DNA from: Bacteroidota bacterium
Lineage (GTDB): Bacteria; Bacteroidota; Bacteroidia; Chitinophagales; Chitinophagaceae
Assembly (NCBI GenBank): GCA_016866355.1
Contig: VGMN01000001.1
Location: 62,001-126,000, forward strand
Length of the DNA: 64,000 nt
Direction: 5' to 3'
In this document: in pieces, positions 24,226-33,944 of the stretch
How positions within the stretch are numbered: the stretch's first letter is position 1
How the letters are laid out: the number at the start of each line of letters is the position of its first letter
Program-made: the position numbers and the translations under genes
The notes under the pieces: generated by a model
Databases searched by the model: none
What the model saw: the letters and a program-made list of their open reading frames with translations, nothing else
What the model was told of the DNA's origin: nothing

Positions 24226-25274
24226 TGGTGATAGCTGCTGTTACATTATGGTTTATACTGGAGAAGGTCTTTTTGATTGCCTCTATCATTGGGCTGTCCT
24301 TTTTTATTGCGATGTATACCACGTTGGCAGAAAGAAAAATTGCAGGGTGGATGCAGGATCGTCACGGCCCGAATCGTGCGGGTCCTTTTGGTATTTTGCA
24401 ACCACTAGCGGATGGCGGTAAATTATTTTTTAAGGAGGAAATCACTCCAGTTTCTTCTAATCGTTTCTTGTTTTTACTGGGTCCGGCACTTGCTATGATT
24501 GTTGCCTTGGTGACCAGCACCGTAATTCCTTGGGGCGCCCCGGTACTCACTGCTGCTGGATCTATTTCGTTGCAAGTTGCTGATGTGGATATGGGAATTC
24601 TGATTGTATTCAGTGTGGTTAGTGTAGGAGTTTATGGCATTATGATCGGAGGTTGGGCCTCTAATAATAAGTTTTCGTTATTGGCTGCCATACGCGGTGC
24701 TTCTCAGATGGTATCATATGAATTGCCCATGAGTTTAGCGTTGATTGCAGTTCTATTTATGACTGGTTCGCTTAAGATGAGTGAAATAGTTTCCTATCAA
24801 ATGGCCAATGGTTGGAATATAGTTTATCAGCCACTTGGATTTTTGATATTTTTTATTTGTGCATTGGCAGAATGTAATCGCACTCCCTTTGATTTACCGG
24901 AGGCAGAGAACGAGTTAAACTTTGGTTACCATCAGGAGTACTCCTCAATGAAGTTGGGATTTTACCTCTTTGCAGAGTACATCAATATGTTTGTCAGTAG
25001 CGCGGTGATGGCTACTTTGTTTTTAGGTGGCTATGATATTCCATTTGTCAACGAAGCTAATTGGGGACTTGAGCCCTGGTTGTATTCATTGATCAGCTTT
25101 AGTGTAATGATGGCAAAGGTTAGCTTTTTGCTATTTGTATTTATTTGGATACGCTGGACCATTCCTCGTTTCCGCTACGATCAACTAATGAACCTGGGCT
25201 GGCGTAAACTAATTCCGCTGGCACTTTTTAATATGGTATTGAGTGCAGCCATTTTATTATGGCTTAAATCATAA
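24225..25274 (+). CDS. nuoH: NADH-quinone oxidoreductase subunit H
   Basis: A 349-aa membrane subunit with about eight helices that links the peripheral arm and the quinone chamber. Signature sequences AERKIAGWMQDRHGPNRAGP, ELPMSLALIAV and AECNRTPFDLPEAENELNFGY are intact. The start overlaps the nuoG stop by one base. Confidence 0.97.
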   Translation: MVIAAVTLWFILEKVFLIASIIGLSFFIAMYTTLAERKIAGWMQDRHGPNRAGPFGILQPLADGGKLFFKEEITPVSSNRFLFLLGPALAMIVALVTSTVIPWGAPVLTAAGSISLQVADVDMGILIVFSVVSVGVYGIMIGGWASNNKFSLLAAIRGASQMVSYELPMSLALIAVLFMTGSLKMSEIVSYQMANGWNIVYQPLGFLIFFICALAECNRTPFDLPEAENELNFGYHQEYSSMKLGFYLFAEYINMFVSSAVMATLFLGGYDIPFVNEANWGLEPWLYSLISFSVMMAKVSFLLFVFIWIRWTIPRFRYDQLMNLGWRKLIPLALFNMVLSAAILLWLKS

Positions 25275-25294
25275 ACTGAAATGTGTAACTGACT

Positions 25295-25861
25295 ATGCAA
25301 CTCACACAACGAGCAAAACCGGTAGACCGCAGTCCCATGACTTTCCTGGAAAGTTTGTATCTGTGGAATATAATTAAGGGAATGGGTATTACCCTTAAGC
25401 ACATGTTCCTCAAAAAAGCCACTATTCAGTATCCCGAGGAAAAGCGTCCTTTTTCACCTGTGTTCAGGGGCTTACATGTATTGAATCGGGATGCGGAGGG
25501 TCGTGAAAATTGTACGGCTTGTGGACTTTGCGCAGTAGCTTGTCCAGCAGAAGCTATTACAATGGAGGCCGCAGAAAGATTGCCTGGTGAGGAAAAATTA
25601 TATCGCGAGGAAAAATATGCAGCTAAATACGAGATCAACATGCTGCGTTGTATTTTCTGTGGACTTTGTGAAGAGGCCTGCCCCAAAGACGCTATTTATT
25701 TGTCGCAAACTTTTGCACCTGCCAACTACGCTCGCAAAGGATTTATCTACGGTAAACAGGAGTTATTAATTCCTCACCCTATTGAACAACCCGAGGCTTA
25801 CCATCAGGCACTTGGAGATCGTCAACCTTCTACTAAAAACGCAAACCCACCTATAGCATGA
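25295..25861 (+). CDS. nuoI: NADH-quinone oxidoreductase subunit I
   Basis: A 188-aa protein with two [4Fe-4S] ferredoxin motifs: CTACGLCAVAC (Cys73, 76, 79, 83) and CIFCGLCEEAC (Cys119, 122, 125, 129), carrying clusters N6a and N6b. An N-terminal amphipathic part anchors it to the membrane arm. The last four bases overlap the nuoJ start (ATGA). Confidence 0.97.
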   Translation: MQLTQRAKPVDRSPMTFLESLYLWNIIKGMGITLKHMFLKKATIQYPEEKRPFSPVFRGLHVLNRDAEGRENCTACGLCAVACPAEAITMEAAERLPGEEKLYREEKYAAKYEINMLRCIFCGLCEEACPKDAIYLSQTFAPANYARKGFIYGKQELLIPHPIEQPEAYHQALGDRQPSTKNANPPIA

Positions 25862-26358
25862 GTATATCCGCTATTTTATTTTGGGTGCTGTCAGTAGCCG
25901 CATTATTTAGTGCACTCATGGTGGTGACCAGCCGTAATCCTATTCATAGTGTAATCTGGCTTATTGTTACTTTTTTTGCTATTTCCGGTCACTATATTCT
26001 TTTAAATGCCCAATTCCTGGCCGTGGTTAACATCATTGTTTATGCAGGGGCCATTATGGTACTATTTTTATTTGTAATCATGTTGATGAATTTAAATAAG
26101 GAAAGCGAGCCTGCGCGGCATCGCTGGTTGCAATTAGCTGGCGGAGTAAGTGGTGGTGCGCTATTGTTGGTTTTAGTGGCAGCACTGAAAGACACGGAAT
26201 TAAAATCACAACAATCCTTATTGCTGGAGGGCCATACCGGCTTGATCAAAACGTTGGGCCAAGAATTATTCTCCACGTATGTAATTCCATTTGAGTTGAG
26301 TAGCATTTTGTTTTTAAGTGCTATGGTAGGAGCCGTATTAATTGGTAAAAAAGATTAA
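25858..26358 (+). CDS. nuoJ: NADH-quinone oxidoreductase subunit J
   Basis: A 166-aa membrane subunit with five predicted helices. The conserved third helix [24 protein letters not shown] is clear. The ATG overlaps the nuoI stop (ATGA), so translation is coupled. Confidence 0.95.
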   Translation: MSISAILFWVLSVAALFSALMVVTSRNPIHSVIWLIVTFFAISGHYILLNAQFLAVVNIIVYAGAIMVLFLFVIMLMNLNKESEPARHRWLQLAGGVSGGALLLVLVAALKDTELKSQQSLLLEGHTGLIKTLGQELFSTYVIPFELSSILFLSAMVGAVLIGKKD

Positions 26359-26368
26359 TAAGAACAAC

Positions 26369-26707
26369 ATGCCAATCAATTATTATTTATTCTTAGCCAT
26401 TGCTCTTTTCTCCATCGGGGTAGTTGGTGTATTAACAAGGAGAAATGCTATCATCATTTTCATGTGTATTGAATTAATGTTGAATGCAGTTAACTTGTTA
26501 TTGGTGGCGTTTTCAAAAATGCACTACAACCAGGCTGCCGCCGCTGCTATCCCCATTGCTAATCCAGGTATTGATGGTCAACTTTTTGTTTTTTTTATAA
26601 TGGTGGTAGCTGCAGCAGAAGTGAGTGTAGGGCTGGCAATTATTGTTATGTTATATAGAAATATTCACTCGGTGGATATTAATTTCTTAAACCGATTGAA
26701 ACACTGA
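26369..26707 (+). CDS. nuoK: NADH-quinone oxidoreductase subunit K
   Basis: A 112-aa membrane subunit with three helices, including the conserved glutamates in [20 protein letters not shown] and in [17 protein letters not shown]. The start is the ATG giving [17 protein letters not shown]; the frame extends nine codons upstream over the end of nuoJ but the usual length supports this start. Confidence 0.95.
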   Translation: MPINYYLFLAIALFSIGVVGVLTRRNAIIIFMCIELMLNAVNLLLVAFSKMHYNQAAAAAIPIANPGIDGQLFVFFIMVVAAAEVSVGLAIIVMLYRNIHSVDINFLNRLKH

Positions 26708-26725
26708 TCAAACTGAACGCTTATT

Positions 26726-28627
26726 ATGCAATCCTCTTTTCAACTTGCTTTTTTAATTCCCTTACTGCCCTTGATAGGATTTTTAATCAATGGGCTAGGG
26801 CGTAATTGGCTCTCTAAGCAATGGTCAGGATTGATTGGAGCCGGTACTATCTTAGGTTCTTTTCTGATTAGTCTATTTATATTCCAAGCTGTAAAGGCCG
26901 GTCAGGGTGAAGTAATCTCCTATTTTGATTTTATTCGAATGGAGGGATTACGTATCCCTTTTGCCTTTCAAATAGATGCCCTTTCCTCTTTATTTCTACT
27001 CATTATTACCGGCATTGGGTTTCTGATTCATGTGTACTCTATTTCTTACATGCACGAGGAGTCCTCCACTTCCTTTGCGCGCTATTTTTCTTATTTGAAC
27101 TTATTTGTGTTTTCCATGCTACTGCTGGTACTTGGCAGTAATTATGTGGTGTTATTTATTGGTTGGGAGGGTGTTGGCCTTTGTTCGTACTTGCTTATTG
27201 GATTTTGGATTAAGAATCAGCAGTATACAAAGGCGGCCAATAAAGCTTTTATCATGAATCGTATTGGCGATTTGGCTTTTCTATTGGCTATTTTTTGGTT
27301 GATTATTAAAACTGGTTCTGCCTCCTTTCAGGAAGTTTTTGACTTTATACAAGCTAACCAGGGAACGAGTAAGTTCTCCGTTACGGACATTACTATTGTG
27401 ACCTTACTATTATTTATAGGGGCTACCGGTAAGAGCGCGCAGCTTCCCTTATATACTTGGTTGCCTGATGCCATGGCGGGTCCTACACCGGTTTCTGCAC
27501 TGATTCACGCTGCAACCATGGTTACGGCAGGTATATACATGATTGCGCGTAGTAATATTATTTATTCGCTTGCACCACTTACGCTTTCTATCATTAGCTG
27601 GATTGGTTTGGCCACTGCTTTCTTAGCCGCTACAATCGCATTAAGACAGTATGATATTAAAAAAGTATTGGCTTACTCTACCGTAAGTCAATTGGGTTTT
27701 ATGTTTTTAGCACTCGGAAGCGGTGCCTATATCGCAGCTGTATTTCATGTACTCACGCATGCTTTTTTCAAAGCCCTTCTTTTCTTAGGTAGTGGAAGTG
27801 TAATACATGCCATGGGTGGCGAACAAGATATACGCAAGATGGGCGGACTCTCCGGCAAGCTAAAAATTACGTATGCTACATTCCTAATTGGCTGTTTAGC
27901 AATTGCAGGGCTTCCTCCCTTAAGCGGGTTCTTTTCCAAGGATGCTATTTTGTTAAGTGCCTTTTTGCATCAGCCTTTACAATATGGAATTGCCTTGTTT
28001 ACTGCATTTCTAACTGCATTCTATATGTTTCGTTTGTTGTTCTTGACCTTTCATGGTTCCTTTCGCGGTACTCCCGAGCAACAAGCCCATTTGCATGAGA
28101 GTCCTGCTTTAATGACAATTCCGCTAGTGATACTTGCTATACTATCCGTAGCGGGTGGATGGATTGGAATTCCCGCTGTTCTATTACAGGATGCAGACTG
28201 GTTGGGTAATTTCTTAGCTCCGGTGTTAGGATCAACCACACATGAGGTTTCACATGCTACTGAATGGTTGTTGATGTCACTCTCAGTGGGAGGGGTCTTA
28301 CTTACAATAGGGTTTGCTTGGTTTTTGTTTCGTCATTATAGAGCAACTGAATCAAGAGGTATTTTACGGTTTTTTGAGAATAAGTGGTATGTAGATCAAC
28401 TCTATGATCGAGTTATCGTTCAACCCATTTTTTACCTGGGCCGAATATTAAAAGAATGGGTTGAGCCTCGAATTATTGATGCATTGGTCAATGGGGTAGG
28501 CAAAACGGTTCAATTAGCCGGCAGACAAATTCGATTTTTACAGAGTGGGCAGATTGGTAGCTATGTATTGTTAATGGTGATGGCTATGGTAGTGGTGCTG
28601 TTAGTTCAATTTTTTATTAGAAAGTAA
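26726..28627 (+). CDS. nuoL: NADH-quinone oxidoreductase subunit L
   Basis: A 633-aa antiporter-like subunit with about 16 helices plus the long lateral helix at the C-terminus. Typical motifs are GWEGVGLCSYLLIGFW, TGKSAQLPLYTWLPDAMAGPTPVSALIHAATMVTAG and HVLTHAFFKALLFLGSGSVIHAMGGEQD. It forms the distal proton channel. Confidence 0.97.
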   Translation: MQSSFQLAFLIPLLPLIGFLINGLGRNWLSKQWSGLIGAGTILGSFLISLFIFQAVKAGQGEVISYFDFIRMEGLRIPFAFQIDALSSLFLLIITGIGFLIHVYSISYMHEESSTSFARYFSYLNLFVFSMLLLVLGSNYVVLFIGWEGVGLCSYLLIGFWIKNQQYTKAANKAFIMNRIGDLAFLLAIFWLIIKTGSASFQEVFDFIQANQGTSKFSVTDITIVTLLLFIGATGKSAQLPLYTWLPDAMAGPTPVSALIHAATMVTAGIYMIARSNIIYSLAPLTLSIISWIGLATAFLAATIALRQYDIKKVLAYSTVSQLGFMFLALGSGAYIAAVFHVLTHAFFKALLFLGSGSVIHAMGGEQDIRKMGGLSGKLKITYATFLIGCLAIAGLPPLSGFFSKDAILLSAFLHQPLQYGIALFTAFLTAFYMFRLLFLTFHGSFRGTPEQQAHLHESPALMTIPLVILAILSVAGGWIGIPAVLLQDADWLGNFLAPVLGSTTHEVSHATEWLLMSLSVGGVLLTIGFAWFLFRHYRATESRGILRFFENKWYVDQLYDRVIVQPIFYLGRILKEWVEPRIIDALVNGVGKTVQLAGRQIRFLQSGQIGSYVLLMVMAMVVVLLVQFFIRK

Positions 28628-28647
28628 AAGCGTAAGACGCAAAAAAT

Positions 28648-30126
28648 ATGGTTGTTCTATTATTACTCTTGATTCCGTTGATTGGTGCTTGTTTCCTCTT
28701 TTTATATAAAGGGGATCATCGCTTTGTAGCTGCTGCGGCCCTTCGGCTATCCATTGTTTCATTGCTAGTGATGGGTGCCAGCTTATTTTATTGGAATACA
28801 CCCGAAATGCTTTCTTTCACTGCACCCTGGCTAACCACATTAGGCAGTTCACTTTCCTTACGGATGGATGGCTTGGGAACAATACTCAGTTTGCTAACTA
28901 CTACCGCTTATTTTATTCTATTCTGGTATTTGAAAGGAAGAACTATTGAGAGGCCTGCTGCATTTTTTGCATGGTTGTTATTGGCGCAAGTGGGTATGTT
29001 GGGTGTTTTTTTAGCCATGGACTCCCTATTATTTTACTTCTTTTGGGAGTTGGCATTGATTCCCATGTATTTTTTAGCTTCTCAGTGGGGTGGTGCCAGA
29101 AGAATTCCAGTAACATTTAAATTTTTTATTTATACTTTTTTGGGTTCGGTATTTATGTTGATTGGCATCTTATACTTACAATCAAAAACAGCCGATCATT
29201 CATTTGCCATAGAAAGTATTAGGAGAATACGTTTGACCAATGAGCAGCAGTCCTGGCTATTCTGGCTTTTTTTTATTGCATTTGCCATCAAACTTCCCGT
29301 TTTCCCTTTTCACACTTGGCAGCCGGACACATACGAAGAATCTCCAACACCCGTTACTTCTATTTTAAGTGCGGTGATGGTAAAAATGGGAATATTGGGT
29401 TTGTTGCGTTGGTTGTTACCGCTATTCCCCATTGCCTCCTACATGTGGGGTGATGTGGTGATGTCATTAGCTGTGGCAGGAATTGTGTATGCTTCTTTTT
29501 TAGCCATGCAGCAAGTTGATCTCAAGCGTTTGATTGCGTACTCCTCTATAGCGCACATTGGATTAATAGCAGCAGGTGCCTTTGCCTTGAATCAGATGGC
29601 TTACCAAGGATTATTAATTCAATTGTTTACACATGGGATCAATATTCTTGGCATGTGGGTGCTTGCGGATATTATTGAACGTAAAACAGGAACACGCTCT
29701 CTAGATTCATTGGGTGGTATTGCACAACATTCACCCACGCTTACCATATTCTTTGTAATTATTGCCCTTGCTAACATTGCATTGCCGCTTACCAATGCTT
29801 TTGTGGGTGAGTTTCTTCTTTTCAATGGTATTTTAGCCACCCCTTCAAATTATTATTGGGTATTTGCAGTAGTTGGAGGGTTGGGCATCATTTTCGCTGC
29901 TGTTTATACGCTTCGAATGATTCGTGCTATTTTTTATGGCCAACCCAGTGCCACTTCTCCAGCACCCATTTCTTTAGCGACGCATGAAGTTGGGGCACTT
30001 GTTGTGATAGTGGGATTGATACTTTTCTTTGGTATCTATCCGCAACCCCTCATAGATATGACAGCTGCATTCTCTAAAGAATTATTTGATCAAACTGATA
30101 TCACCTCCTTATTCCGCAAATCCTAA
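28648..30126 (+). CDS. nuoM: NADH-quinone oxidoreductase subunit M
   Basis: A 492-aa antiporter-like subunit with about 14 helices. Conserved proton-channel sequences FYFFWELALIPMYFL, FHTWQPDTYEESPTPVTSILSAVMVKMG and LKRLIAYSSIAHIGLI are present; the proton-path Glu and Lys can be seen in WELALIP and VKMG. 20 bases after nuoL. Confidence 0.97.
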   Translation: MVVLLLLLIPLIGACFLFLYKGDHRFVAAAALRLSIVSLLVMGASLFYWNTPEMLSFTAPWLTTLGSSLSLRMDGLGTILSLLTTTAYFILFWYLKGRTIERPAAFFAWLLLAQVGMLGVFLAMDSLLFYFFWELALIPMYFLASQWGGARRIPVTFKFFIYTFLGSVFMLIGILYLQSKTADHSFAIESIRRIRLTNEQQSWLFWLFFIAFAIKLPVFPFHTWQPDTYEESPTPVTSILSAVMVKMGILGLLRWLLPLFPIASYMWGDVVMSLAVAGIVYASFLAMQQVDLKRLIAYSSIAHIGLIAAGAFALNQMAYQGLLIQLFTHGINILGMWVLADIIERKTGTRSLDSLGGIAQHSPTLTIFFVIIALANIALPLTNAFVGEFLLFNGILATPSNYYWVFAVVGGLGIIFAAVYTLRMIRAIFYGQPSATSPAPISLATHEVGALVVIVGLILFFGIYPQPLIDMTAAFSKELFDQTDITSLFRKS

Positions 30127-30135
30127 GCATCCTCT

Positions 30136-31506
30136 ATGAACGCTTTACTTGTATCTGCAATCCTGGGAGTCTTATTAATGCTCAGCAGTGTTTTTATTAA
30201 AAACAGATCCTATATACATGCATTAGCCTTGGCTGGATTAGCGACTTTATTTGCGCTCAATTTGGCAGAACTCAATGGATGGTTGCTTTTTGAAATTGAT
30301 GTGAAGGGAATGCTTCGGTTTGATCGATATGCGTTAGTGATGAATGCAATTATGTTGGCCTCACTTTTCTTTTACCTGTTACTTAGTGGAAACGCCATGG
30401 AGAAAGTAGGCCCCCATTATGCGGATTACCTCGCTTTATTGTTTTTCATCTGTGCTGGACTTTTTATGGTAACGGGGTACGCCTCTTTATTAATCTTATT
30501 CTTGGGTATTGAAGTGATTTCAATTCCTTTATACATTCTCACCGGAAGTGATAAACGAAACTTAAAGAGTAATGAGGCGGCATTGAAATACTTTTTGTTG
30601 GGATCTTTCTCAACGGGGTTACTCTTGCTAGGGATTGCTTTCTTCTATGGGGCACGTGGTAATTTCACTGCCACAGTTTCAGTAGACCCTACCGTAGTGG
30701 GGTCTTCGCTTCAACTTGCAGGGCTCTTGTTGTTATTATTTGCCATGTCTTTCAAAGTTTCTGTAGCTCCCTTTCACTTTTGGACGCCAGATGTCTATGA
30801 TGGGGCACCTACCGTTTTTACCTCTTTCATGGCTACTATTGTTAAAGTGGCTTTGTTTGCAGCGTTTGTTCGTCTTTTTGAAGATACTTTCAGTCTCCAA
30901 TTCTCGATATGGCAGCCTTGGGTAGCAGGTTTTGTGGTAATTACACTACTCATTGGAAACCTTACCGCCGTTTTTCAACAAAGTGTAAAGCGAATGCTTG
31001 CGTATTCAAGTATTGCACAAGCAGGATTTATGTTGTTGGCTGTCTACGCAATCAATGGAGATAGTAAAGAAGGATTGTTATTATATGCAGCTTCTTATTC
31101 GCTGGCAACCATTGGCATATTTGCTGTACTAACGTACATGCAGGATTATGCATTTGAAGGATTTAATGGTCTTGCAAAAAAGCAACCATTGGTGGCAGCT
31201 TCACTTGCTATTTTCTTTCTTTCCCTTGCGGGTATCCCCCTTACCGGGGGGTTCCTGGCCAAACTTTTCATGATTAAAGCAGCGCTTGCTTACCAACTTT
31301 GGTTGGCCATTGTAGCTGTAATCATGGCTGTGATATCTGTCTTCTATTATTTCCGGGTAATACAAGCCATGTATTTCCGTGACAATACACAATCGATCTC
31401 ACCTGAATTTCCAAAAGCATTCTCCATTTTATTACTCATCACGGCATTAATTGTAGTGCTATTGGGAATATTGCCGGAGGCCATCCTAGGGCTTCTCTAT
31501 TTTTAA
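30136..31506 (+). CDS. nuoN: NADH-quinone oxidoreductase subunit N
   Basis: A 456-aa antiporter-like subunit and the last nuo gene. Motifs LGIEVISIPLYILTGSDKR, AALKYFLLGSFSTGLLL, PFHFWTPDVYDGAPTVFTSF and RMLAYSSIAQAGFML are intact. No terminator is seen in the 69 bases before the next gene. Confidence 0.97.
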   Translation: MNALLVSAILGVLLMLSSVFIKNRSYIHALALAGLATLFALNLAELNGWLLFEIDVKGMLRFDRYALVMNAIMLASLFFYLLLSGNAMEKVGPHYADYLALLFFICAGLFMVTGYASLLILFLGIEVISIPLYILTGSDKRNLKSNEAALKYFLLGSFSTGLLLLGIAFFYGARGNFTATVSVDPTVVGSSLQLAGLLLLLFAMSFKVSVAPFHFWTPDVYDGAPTVFTSFMATIVKVALFAAFVRLFEDTFSLQFSIWQPWVAGFVVITLLIGNLTAVFQQSVKRMLAYSSIAQAGFMLLAVYAINGDSKEGLLLYAASYSLATIGIFAVLTYMQDYAFEGFNGLAKKQPLVAASLAIFFLSLAGIPLTGGFLAKLFMIKAALAYQLWLAIVAVIMAVISVFYYFRVIQAMYFRDNTQSISPEFPKAFSILLLITALIVVLLGILPEAILGLLYF

Positions 31507-31575
31507 TGGTCTCAACAAGCCGTTCATCAAGCTTTTCTTTGTGTGGAGTAGTTCGGGTAGTACCTTCACCCCTCT

Positions 31576-32862
31576 ATGATGCAGTTTGCTGATATTTTCT
31601 CACTCGCATTCAGAACCATTCGTGGTAACAGACTTCGAACGGGTCTTACTGTTGCCATTATTGCTTTTGGAATTATGGCGCTCATTGGAATTATCACAGC
31701 TATTCAGGCTATGAATCAAAAACTGACGGAGAGCTTCTCTACCATGGGGGCAAATGGCTTTACCATCCGTTACAAGCAACGGAATATCAGATTTGGGCAG
31801 GGCGGGGGTAACAACTCCGAAATGAAAGTCACCCAAAAAGGACAACGCAAGGAACGTACTTCCAACTTGGACAAAAAAATTACCATTAAGCAAGCAGCGA
31901 TGTTTGTGGATAGTTTCCAATTTCCTGCCACTATTGGAATTGGGATTAGTGGTGGACGAAACAGCATCATATCATACGAGACTCGAAAAACAAGTCCCAA
32001 TATCTTTTTGCTGGGGGGAGACGAAAATTACCTGGCTTTGAATGGCTTTGCCGTAGAGGTTGGACGAAATTTCAATCGATTGGATATTCAATCCGCTCGC
32101 AATGTTTGTTTGTTGGGGTACGATGTAGCCAATAAGTTGTTTAAACAAGGTCTTCAGGGGGCCGTGAATAAAATTATACGTATTAACTCCATACCTTATC
32201 GCGTGTTAGGGGTGCTGGAGAGTAGAGGTTCTTCATTTGGATTTAGCCGGGATAATGTAGTGTTGACCAGCTACACCAATATGGAGCGAAATTTTAATTC
32301 AGGAGGCTCTTACAATATAGCTATTCAGGCAACTGATATCAATCAAGTGCCTGCTGCCATGGGCGAAGCGGAGGCATTATTTAGATCCATACGTAGATTG
32401 AGCACTACAGAGCAAAGTAATTTTGTATTGGATCGTGCAGATAGTGTAGCGGAAAAAGCAATGAACAGTCTTGGATTTTTAACCATTTCTGCAACCGTGA
32501 TTGGTCTTATCACGTTGATTGGTGCGGCCATTGGACTGATGAATATCATGTTGGTTTCTGTATCAGAGCGAACGCGTGAAGTAGGGTTAATCAAAGCCAT
32601 TGGGGGTAAACGCAAATCCGTCAGCCGCCAATTTTTATTAGAAGCGATCATTATTAGTATACTGGGTGCCTTTTTTGGGATTATTCTGGGTGTTGCCGTT
32701 GGCAACCTGTTCTCCTATGTGCTCAATACCGGGTTTGTGGTACCCTGGAACTGGGTTTTTTACGGGATAGTGATCTGCACCGGTGTGGGATTAGCTGCTG
32801 GTATCTACCCGGCACGTAAGGCCGGTAAGTTAAACCCCATAGAAGCATTGAGATACGAGTAG
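31576..32862 (+). CDS. ABC transporter permease, MacB/FtsX type
   Basis: A 428-aa permease. One N-terminal helix (about 20-42, RTGLTVAIIAFGIMALIGII) is followed by a periplasmic MacB_PCD domain (about 45-285) and three C-terminal helices (about 300-420) in the FtsX fold, with SERTREVGLIKAIGGKR in the cytoplasmic loop and the ending YPARKAGKLNPIEALRYE. Family members use ATP hydrolysis by a MacB/LolD-type ATPase for mechanical work on envelope substrates, but no ATPase gene is next to it. It starts 69 bases after nuoN and may be read through from that operon. Confidence 0.9.
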   Translation: MMQFADIFSLAFRTIRGNRLRTGLTVAIIAFGIMALIGIITAIQAMNQKLTESFSTMGANGFTIRYKQRNIRFGQGGGNNSEMKVTQKGQRKERTSNLDKKITIKQAAMFVDSFQFPATIGIGISGGRNSIISYETRKTSPNIFLLGGDENYLALNGFAVEVGRNFNRLDIQSARNVCLLGYDVANKLFKQGLQGAVNKIIRINSIPYRVLGVLESRGSSFGFSRDNVVLTSYTNMERNFNSGGSYNIAIQATDINQVPAAMGEAEALFRSIRRLSTTEQSNFVLDRADSVAEKAMNSLGFLTISATVIGLITLIGAAIGLMNIMLVSVSERTREVGLIKAIGGKRKSVSRQFLLEAIIISILGAFFGIILGVAVGNLFSYVLNTGFVVPWNWVFYGIVICTGVGLAAGIYPARKAGKLNPIEALRYE

Positions 32863-32930
32863 TTTTCCCACATTTTATCCTACTTTTTGGGGCTTGCAGA
32901 TCAAGTTATTATGAATTTCTGCCACAAAAA

Positions 32931-32960
32931 TTTGCCCTTTTCAAAAATTCCTTAACTTGA
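32931..32960 (+). promoter_or_regulatory. Candidate promoter of the exbB-exbD-exbD-tonB operon
   Basis: TTTG (32931-32934), 18 bases, then TAACTTGA (32953-32960), two mismatches from TAnnTTTG. It is in the 168-base gap after the permease gene, where a new promoter is expected. Confidence 0.35.
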
Positions 32961-32964
32961 CCCT

Positions 32965-32980
32965 CCTTCCATTGGGAAGG
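32965..32980 (+). other. Leader hairpin upstream of exbB
   Basis: CCTTCC (32965-32970) and GGAAGG (32975-32980) with loop attg. There is no T run, so it is not a terminator. If the upstream promoter is right, it lies at the extreme 5' end of the exbB mRNA and could stabilise it. Confidence 0.4.
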
Positions 32981-33030
32981 GTGAAAAAGAATTATTTAAA
33001 CACCTATAACTCAACAAAAAAACAACGACC

Positions 33031-33891
33031 ATGGCAGAGACTAAACCAACTGCAACAGCTGCTTCAAAGGCAACTTCCGTTCAGGCGAAACATGATAATA
33101 ATATTATTTCATGGCTCGCACCATTAGTTTGTACACTAGCAGGCTATGCAATCTGGCGTTTTATGATGGGAAGCGCAGATGGATTTGCTGAACCCGATTC
33201 AAGTGGTGGATTTTGGCCTTCACACAAAGGACCTAAAGATGCCTTTCATCGTATTTACGAAGGTGGTATCATCGTTCCATTATTGATTGGTATGTTCTTG
33301 ATGGTAGTTGTATTCTCTATTGAGCGTTACCTGACTATCCGTCGTGCATTAGGAAATGGTCCTATTGCAGATTTCATCCGCAAAGTGCAATTTCAATTAG
33401 CCAGTAAAAACGTAGATGCTGCTATCGCTGAATGTGATAAGCAACGCGGTTCTGTAGGAAATGTGATGAAGGCGGGCCTTCGTCGTTACAAAGAAATGAT
33501 TGCTGAAGGCGGTATGTCTACAGATCAAAAAGTGATTGCTATCCAAAAAGAAGTGGAAGAAGCAACTGCATTAGAATTACCAATGATGCAAAAGAACCTG
33601 GTGTTCTTATCTACCATTACTTCTGTAGGTACCCTGATTGCCCTGTTGGGAACTGTATTGGGTATGATCCGCTCATTCGCTGCCCTTGGTGAAGAAGGTG
33701 GTGGAGGTGCAGCTGCTGACCTGGCGGTAGGTATCTCTGAGGCCCTATATAATACGGCATTGGGTATCGGTACTTCTGCTATTGCATTAATCCTCTATAA
33801 CGTATTTACTACAAAAATTGACTCTATCACACACGGTATTGATGAATCTGGTTTCACATTGACACAAAGTTTTGCTTCTTTATATAAGTAA
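33031..33891 (+). CDS. exbB: MotA/TolQ/ExbB proton channel protein
   Basis: A 286-aa inner-membrane protein with an Ala/Lys-rich cytoplasmic N-terminus, a first helix at about 27-45, a second at about 80-100 (IIVPLLIGMFLMVVVFSIERYLTI), a long cytoplasmic domain, and two C-terminal helices (about 190-215 and 232-255) with the family signature TSVGTLIALLGTVLGMIRSF. With ExbD it forms the proton-driven motor that energises TonB. First gene of exbB-exbD-exbD-tonB. Confidence 0.95.
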   Translation: MAETKPTATAASKATSVQAKHDNNIISWLAPLVCTLAGYAIWRFMMGSADGFAEPDSSGGFWPSHKGPKDAFHRIYEGGIIVPLLIGMFLMVVVFSIERYLTIRRALGNGPIADFIRKVQFQLASKNVDAAIAECDKQRGSVGNVMKAGLRRYKEMIAEGGMSTDQKVIAIQKEVEEATALELPMMQKNLVFLSTITSVGTLIALLGTVLGMIRSFAALGEEGGGGAAADLAVGISEALYNTALGIGTSAIALILYNVFTTKIDSITHGIDESGFTLTQSFASLYK

Positions 33892-33944
33892 GCATCTCAG
33901 CAACAACATGTGTAACTGATTCTTCACGAAAAAACTAATTCATC

